Positions 59,294 to 64,000 of a DNA stretch of 64,000 nt are shown here, piece by piece. Numbering within the stretch: the stretch's first letter is position 1; the number at the start of each line of letters is the position of its first letter. Both the position numbers and the translations under genes were made by a program. Location: positions 62,001 through 126,000 of the forward strand of contig BTUI01000002.1 of assembly GCA_045863195.1 (NCBI GenBank), written 5' to 3'. The stretch comes from W-Chloroflexi-9 sp045863195. GTDB taxonomy: Bacteria > Chloroflexota > Dehalococcoidia > UBA2979. The notes below the pieces were generated by a model, which worked only from the letters and a program-made list of their open reading frames with translations, was not told the DNA's origin and made no database searches.

Positions 59294-60694
59294 TTGGCCA
59301 ACGATCGACCGTCCACCCTGGGGGCGCTGAAGGCTTCCGGCACCAAGGTGCTGCCCGTGCGCGAGGAGATGAGAAAGAACCTCATCGCCAAGATCCGCGC
59401 CGGCGAGACTATCTTCCCGGGCATCGTGGGCTACGAGGAGACCGTCATCCCGCAGCTCCAGAACGCCATCCTCTCGGGGCAGGACATCATCCTGCTCGGC
59501 GAGCGCGGCCAGGCGAAGTCGCGCATCATCCGCGCGCTCACCAGCCTGCTGGACGAGTGGACGCCGATCCTCGCCGGGTGCGAGATCCCGGAGGACCCGT
59601 TCAACCCGATCACCTCCGCCGGCAAGAGCATGGTCGCGGAGCAGGGTGACAACGCCCCCATCGCCTGGATGCACCGCTCCGAGCGGTACGGCGAGAAGCT
59701 CGCGACGCCGGACATCACCATCGCGGACCTCATCGGCGAAATCGACCCGATCAAGGTCGCGGAGGGCCGCTACCTCTCCGACGAACTGACGATCCACTAC
59801 GGCCTGATCCCGCGCACCAACCGCGGCATCTTCGCGCTGAACGAACTCCCCGACCTGCAGGAGCGCATCCAGGTGGGCCTCCTGAACGTCATGGAGGAGC
59901 GCGACGTCCAGATCCGCGGCCACAAGGTGCGGCTGCCGCTGGACGTGCTGGTGGTGGCTACCGCGAACCCGGAGGACTACACCAACCGCGGCCGCATCAT
60001 CACGCCGCTCAAGGACCGCTACGGCTCCCAGATCCGCACGCACTACCCGCGTAGCATCGAGCACGAGGTCGCGATCATGGAGGCCGAGACCGGCCACCTG
60101 CGCACCGACGAGTTCGAGATCGTGGTGCCCGAGTACATGAAGGAGATCGTCGCGGAGATCTCGCGCCTCGCGCGCCGGTCACCGGACGTGAGCCAGCGCT
60201 CCGGTGTCTCCGTCCGCGCATCCGTCGCGAACTACGAGGCGATGCTGGCGAACGCGATGCGCCGCGCCATCCGCCTCGGTGACAGCGTGGTGGTGCCGCG
60301 CATCTCCGACCTGCCGTTCGTCATCCCCGCCCTGCAGGGCAAGGTGGAGTTCGAGACGGTCGAGGACGGCAAGGACGAGCAGATCCTCGACCGCCTGATC
60401 CAGGGCGCCATCGTCTCGGTGTTCAACCGCCACCTGGGCGACGTGGACACGGAGCGCGTGGTGGAGGCGTTCAAGTCCGGCCGCTCCGTCGAGACCGGCG
60501 AGGCGATGCCGGCGGGTGACTACGCCCGCCTGCTGCGCGACGTGGACGGCCTCGCCGAGGTCGTCGGTGGCGTCTCCAACGACGAGCGGCCGCAGGTGCA
60601 GGCCGCCGCCGTGGAGTTCGTGCTGGAGGGGCTGCACCTCAACAAGCGCCTGAACAAGGACCGCCTCGGCGGGCAGGCGCTCTACCGCGGCTAG
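59294..60694 (+). CDS. MoxR/magnesium-chelatase-like AAA+ ATPase
   Basis: Predicted 466 aa. P-loop LLGERGQAKSRI (the GxRGQAKT/S form characteristic of this subfamily), Walker B GIFALNELPDL, sensor 1 VVATANPEDYTNRGR and arginine-finger region RYGSQIRTHYP; C-terminal helical lid. Works with VWA partners as a chaperone or metal-insertion-type motor. Initiates with TTG 59294 after GAGGGGG. Forms an operon with the VWA gene. Confidence 0.88.
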   Translation: MANDRPSTLGALKASGTKVLPVREEMRKNLIAKIRAGETIFPGIVGYEETVIPQLQNAILSGQDIILLGERGQAKSRIIRALTSLLDEWTPILAGCEIPEDPFNPITSAGKSMVAEQGDNAPIAWMHRSERYGEKLATPDITIADLIGEIDPIKVAEGRYLSDELTIHYGLIPRTNRGIFALNELPDLQERIQVGLLNVMEERDVQIRGHKVRLPLDVLVVATANPEDYTNRGRIITPLKDRYGSQIRTHYPRSIEHEVAIMEAETGHLRTDEFEIVVPEYMKEIVAEISRLARRSPDVSQRSGVSVRASVANYEAMLANAMRRAIRLGDSVVVPRISDLPFVIPALQGKVEFETVEDGKDEQILDRLIQGAIVSVFNRHLGDVDTERVVEAFKSGRSVETGEAMPAGDYARLLRDVDGLAEVVGGVSNDERPQVQAAAVEFVLEGLHLNKRLNKDRLGGQALYRG

Positions 60695-60737
60695 CGCGGA
60701 GGGCGCCGGAGGCCGCACGGGGGAATCGAGGGTCGCG

Positions 60738-63071
60738 ATGCCGCTGACGTTTCGCTACAGCGAATGGGACGGGACGCAGACGATCCCGTCGCTGGACGCG
60801 GACGACGTGCTCGAGGCGCTGTCCGACGACCTGATGAACTTCGGCGACCTGCAGCACGCGTTGCGCAACCTGATGCAGCGCGGCACCCGCACGCCGCAGG
60901 GCGACCGCATGCAGGGCCTGCGCGACATCCTCCAGCGGCTGCGCCAGATGCGCCGCCAGCGGCTGGACCAGTTCGACATGGGCGGCGTGATGGAGGACAT
61001 CCGGCGCCAGCTCGAAGAGATCCTCAACATGGAGCGCGACACGCTCCGAGAGCGGATGGGTGAATCCGGACAGCCGGGCGAGCAGGGCCAGCCGGACGCG
61101 CGCGGCCAGAGCCAGCAGGGCCAGGACGCGCAGGACGGCCAGCCGCAGGGCCAGCAGGGCATGGACGGCGATGGCGACGCGGACGGCCACGCCGCCGACG
61201 GCGAGGCGGAGATGGGCACGCCCGGCCAGGCCGGACGCCGCCAGCCCGGCGCGCAGGCGCAGCCCGGGCAGCAGCCCCGCGGTCAGCAGCAGCGCGGCGA
61301 TAGCCAGCGCGGCCAGCAGTCCGGCAGCCCGCAGGCGGGCCAGCCGGGCGAGGGCAGCGAGCCGGGCCAGTCGGAGGGCGGCCAGCCGGGCGGCGGCCAG
61401 TCCCCGGAGCAGCAGTTCCAGGAGATGCTCCAGCGCATCGCGCAGCGCAAGCAGGACTTCCTGGACCAGTTGCCGCAGGACGCGCCGGGCCAGATGAAGG
61501 AACTCCAGAACTACGAGTTCCTGAACCCGGACGCACAGCACAAGTTCCAGGAGCTGGTGGACCAGCTCAAGCAGGCGATGACCAACCAGTTCTTCAAGGA
61601 CGTCGAGAAGATGGTCCAGGAGATGTCCGAAGGGGACATCCAGCGGATGAAGGACATGGTGAAGGCGCTGAACGACATGCTCGCGCAGAAGATGCGCGGG
61701 CAGGAGCCCGACTTCGACTCCTTCATGGAACAGTTCGGCGACATGTTCGGCGACAACCCGCCGCAGTCCCTCGACGAGTTGATCGAGCAGATGCAGGCGC
61801 AGATGCAGGCGATGCAGTCGCTGATGCAGTCGATGCCGGGCGACCAGCGCGATCAGTTGCAGAGCCTCCTCTCCGATCGCCTCGGCGACCCCGAGCTGGA
61901 GTCGGAGCTCTCCGAACTGGCGCAGAACCTGGACTTCATGAACCCGCGCCGGGAGGATCCGCAGTCGTACCCGTTCCGCGGCGACGAGGAGATCGACCTC
62001 CAGCGCGCCATGGACCTCATGTCGGAGATGCACAACATCGACGACATGGAGCGCGACCTGGAGCGCGCGCAGTACACCGGCGACCTGGACCAGGTGGACC
62101 TGGACCAGTTGCGCGACCTCCTCGGCGACGAGGCGGCCCAGCAGTTCGAGGAACTGAAGAAGCTGCTCGAAGTCCTCGAGCAGGCCGGCTACGTCCGCCG
62201 CGAGGGCGACGAGTGGAAGCTGACGCCGCGCGGCACGCGCCAGATCGGCCAGCGCGCGCTCACCGAGATCTACAAGCAGTTGAAGAAGCACGGCCTGGGC
62301 AACCACGCCGTGCCGGAGGCCGGCCGCCACGGCGAACGCCTGGACGAGTCCAAGCCGTACGAGTTCGGCGACCCGTTCCACCTGGACATGCGCCGGACGA
62401 TCATGAACGCGCTGGAGCGCGAAGGACGCGGCGCGCCGGTCGCGCTCGACCCGCAGGACTTCGAGGTCTACCGCACCGAGCTCGTCACGACGACGGCCAC
62501 GGTGCTGATGGTGGACCTGTCCTGGTCGATGGCGCTGCGGGGCTCATTCCAGGCGGCGAAGAAGGTCGCGCTGGCGCTGCAGAACCTGATCAAGACGCTC
62601 TACCCGAAGGACACGCTCTACGTGATCGGCTTCTCCGCGTACGCGCGGGAACTGAAGCCGGCCGAGTTGCCGTACGTCCGCTGGGACGAGTCCGTGCTCG
62701 GCACGAACATGCACCACGCCCTGCTCCTCGCGGAGAAGTTGCTGGCGAAGCACCGAGGCGGATCGAAGCAGATCCTGATGATCTCGGACGGTGAGCCCAC
62801 GGCGCACCTCGAGCGGGGCCGGTCGCAGTTCGCGTACCCGCCGAGCCCGGTCACGATCCGGGAGACGCTGAAGCAGGTGAAGCGCGTCACCCAGCAGGGC
62901 GTGACGATCAACACCTTCATGCTGGACCGGAACTACTACCTGAAGGAGTTCGTGAACCAGCTGGCGAAGATCAACGGCGGTCGTGTCTTCTACACGACCC
63001 CGGACCGCCTCGGCGAGTACCTGCTGGTGGACTACGTCCAGCACAAGCGCAAGAAGGTCAACCCGCGCTAG
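60738..63071 (+). CDS. VWA-domain protein, MoxR partner
   Basis: Predicted 777 aa. N-terminal helical part (1-105), a Gln/Gly/Pro/Asp-rich low-complexity stretch (about 110-230), a long Met/Gln-rich coiled region (about 230-470), and a C-terminal VWA domain (about 590-777) with an intact MIDAS: DLSWS (DxSxS), TNMHHAL (Thr) and ISDGEP (Asp). Cytoplasmic partner of the AAA+ ATPase just upstream (43-bp gap). The low-complexity region probably acts as a flexible spacer. Confidence 0.87.
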   Translation: MPLTFRYSEWDGTQTIPSLDADDVLEALSDDLMNFGDLQHALRNLMQRGTRTPQGDRMQGLRDILQRLRQMRRQRLDQFDMGGVMEDIRRQLEEILNMERDTLRERMGESGQPGEQGQPDARGQSQQGQDAQDGQPQGQQGMDGDGDADGHAADGEAEMGTPGQAGRRQPGAQAQPGQQPRGQQQRGDSQRGQQSGSPQAGQPGEGSEPGQSEGGQPGGGQSPEQQFQEMLQRIAQRKQDFLDQLPQDAPGQMKELQNYEFLNPDAQHKFQELVDQLKQAMTNQFFKDVEKMVQEMSEGDIQRMKDMVKALNDMLAQKMRGQEPDFDSFMEQFGDMFGDNPPQSLDELIEQMQAQMQAMQSLMQSMPGDQRDQLQSLLSDRLGDPELESELSELAQNLDFMNPRREDPQSYPFRGDEEIDLQRAMDLMSEMHNIDDMERDLERAQYTGDLDQVDLDQLRDLLGDEAAQQFEELKKLLEVLEQAGYVRREGDEWKLTPRGTRQIGQRALTEIYKQLKKHGLGNHAVPEAGRHGERLDESKPYEFGDPFHLDMRRTIMNALEREGRGAPVALDPQDFEVYRTELVTTTATVLMVDLSWSMALRGSFQAAKKVALALQNLIKTLYPKDTLYVIGFSAYARELKPAELPYVRWDESVLGTNMHHALLLAEKLLAKHRGGSKQILMISDGEPTAHLERGRSQFAYPPSPVTIRETLKQVKRVTQQGVTINTFMLDRNYYLKEFVNQLAKINGGRVFYTTPDRLGEYLLVDYVQHKRKKVNPR

Positions 63072-63099
63072 ACGCCGGCAGGGGTAGGGCCACCGCACG

Positions 63100-64000
63100 G
63101 TGCGTCGACTCGCCACGCTCAGCGCGCTCCTGGCGCTCGTCATCCTCGGCGGATCGGCGTGGTATGTCCTGGTCGAGGGCTTCACCCCGCTTGATGGCAT
63201 CTACCAGGCGGTCACTACGCTCTCCACGGTCGGCTTCCAGGAGGTGCAGCCGCTGGACACCAGCGGCCGCATCTTCACGATGTGCTTCATCTTCGTCGGT
63301 GTTGGGCTGCTGTTTTACGACCTCTCGACCTTCGTGGAGGTGGTGATCGTCGGGCAGGTAACAGAGCAGCTGGGACTCCGACGCATCCGTGGGAAGGTGC
63401 GAAAGATGGACGGCCACGTCATCGTTTGCGGGTTCGGCCGGGTAGGCGCGGAGGTCGCTCGGGAACTGGCCGCCCGGAACAGTCAGTTCGTCATCGTGGA
63501 CAAGAACCCGGAGGCACTGACTGCGTCCGAGTGGCCGAACCTGCCTGCCGTGATCGGTGATGCGACCGAGGAGCAGGTGCTCCGCGATGCGGGCGTGGAG
63601 CGGGCGGAGGCCCTGATTGCCGCGGCGGACTCGGACGTGGAGAACACCTACATCGTCCTCGTGGCCCGGGCGATGAACCCGAACATCTTCATCGTGGCAC
63701 GGGCAGGCAGTGACTCAGCGGAGCGCCGGATGGTGTCTGCGGGCGCCAACCGGGTGATCTCGCCGTTCCGCATTGGAGGGCGGCGGATGGCGCTGAGCGC
63801 GGTCCGACCGATGCTGCTCGACTTTGTCGACCACATCGCCAGCCGGCAGGAATCGGACGAGGTGAACGTGGTCGCCGAACTGCTGATCGCGGGTGAGGCC
63901 GGGGGCCTCGCCGGGCGCACGGTTGCGGAGGCGTTCCCCGCCGGTCGCGGGATGCACGTCATGGGGATCGAGCGTCAGGACGGGCAGGTCGAGACCGGGC
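63100..64000 (+). CDS. potassium channel with TrkA-type RCK domains, C-terminus outside window
   Basis: Reading frame open to the last base; 300 codons seen. TM1 (about 5-25), pore loop with selectivity-filter-like TTLSTVGFQE (TVGF in place of TVGYG), TM2 (about 58-80), then an RCK/TrkA-N domain with VIVCGFGRVGAEVARELA (NAD-binding GxGxxG) and VIGDATEEQVLRDAGVERAEALIAA. The TrkA-C domain begins near residue 255. GTG 63100 follows the VWA stop by 28 nt. The gene would be easy to miss because it runs off the edge. Confidence 0.87.
   Translation, partial: MRRLATLSALLALVILGGSAWYVLVEGFTPLDGIYQAVTTLSTVGFQEVQPLDTSGRIFTMCFIFVGVGLLFYDLSTFVEVVIVGQVTEQLGLRRIRGKVRKMDGHVIVCGFGRVGAEVARELAARNSQFVIVDKNPEALTASEWPNLPAVIGDATEEQVLRDAGVERAEALIAAADSDVENTYIVLVARAMNPNIFIVARAGSDSAERRMVSAGANRVISPFRIGGRRMALSAVRPMLLDFVDHIASRQESDEVNVVAELLIAGEAGGLAGRTVAEAFPAGRGMHVMGIERQDGQVETG

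Overview
The window is very G+C-rich (roughly 70% by eye), gene-dense and without insertion sequences, phage genes or CRISPR arrays. It reads as ordinary chromosome of an aerobic, free-living bacterium. The gene set (A2-type haem-copper oxidase, KatG, copper nitrite reductase, NnrS, MoxR/VWA pair, DUF5671 membrane protein, many small hotdog and flavin enzymes) together with frequent leaderless start sites fits a high-GC member of the Chloroflexota (Tepidiforma-like Dehalococcoidia) best. An actinobacterial or Deinococcus-type relative cannot be excluded from sequence alone.

Layout. 1-14.7 kb: housekeeping and accessory enzymes (PhzF fragment, luciferase-like oxidoreductase and flavin reductase, TetR plus FAD-linked lactone oxidase, two tiny Cys-rich proteins, secreted metalloprotease, YcaQ-type glycosylase, thioesterases, DMT exporter, methyltransferase, ABC exporter, YgjP-like peptidase, UPF0316, cytochrome c). 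14.9-19.2 kb: FecBCD-type metal/cofactor importer, FmdB zinc ribbon with a His-rich tail, an unknown gene coupled to a YbaK deacylase. 19.2-24.9 kb: a nitrogen-oxide module, with SCO fusion and nirK on one strand and Rrf2 regulator, membrane protein and nnrS on the other, around one palindromic control region. 24.9-38.2 kb: hydrolase, TPR-like protein, glycosyltransferase, an OmpR-type two-component system with a secreted target, nitroreductase, MFS exporter, aroA, pirin, NIPSNAP, DUF5671 and a MaoC-like pair. 38.3-43.1 kb: PAS-LuxR regulator divergent from a coxBA-IV-C operon ending in a membrane cupredoxin. 43.2-53.2 kb: SDR, APH-type kinase, acyl-CoA-dehydrogenase-like protein, tRNA-Lys, katG, a three-cupredoxin multicopper oxidase, xthA, MBL hydrolase, AlgH, thioredoxin. 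53.2-56.3 kb: Fur-regulated nickel/cobalt ECF transporter. 56.4-64 kb: class III aminotransferase, 3D-domain secreted protein, XRE regulator, MoxR ATPase, VWA protein and a K+-channel/TrkA protein cut by the window end.

Cross-cutting signals. (1) At least eight genes have a TANNNT-like -10 box only 6-8 nt before the start codon, meaning leaderless mRNAs. (2) Two genes (MFS exporter, APH kinase) lack any ATG/GTG/TTG start where one is needed, and each has an in-frame ATC exactly 6 nt after a strong Shine-Dalgarno sequence. (3) The aroA -10 box is the loop of a perfect 15-bp inverted repeat that would bury the aroA start in read-through RNA only. (4) The same inverted repeat TTTGTGC-N6-GCACAA sits at the predicted transcription starts of the XRE regulator gene and of the cox operon 19 kb away. 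(5) Identical 11-bp-spaced direct repeats precede the response-regulator gene and the secreted protein gene beside its kinase. No stretch longer than 300 bases lacks a gene; the larger gaps are described as regulatory entries.
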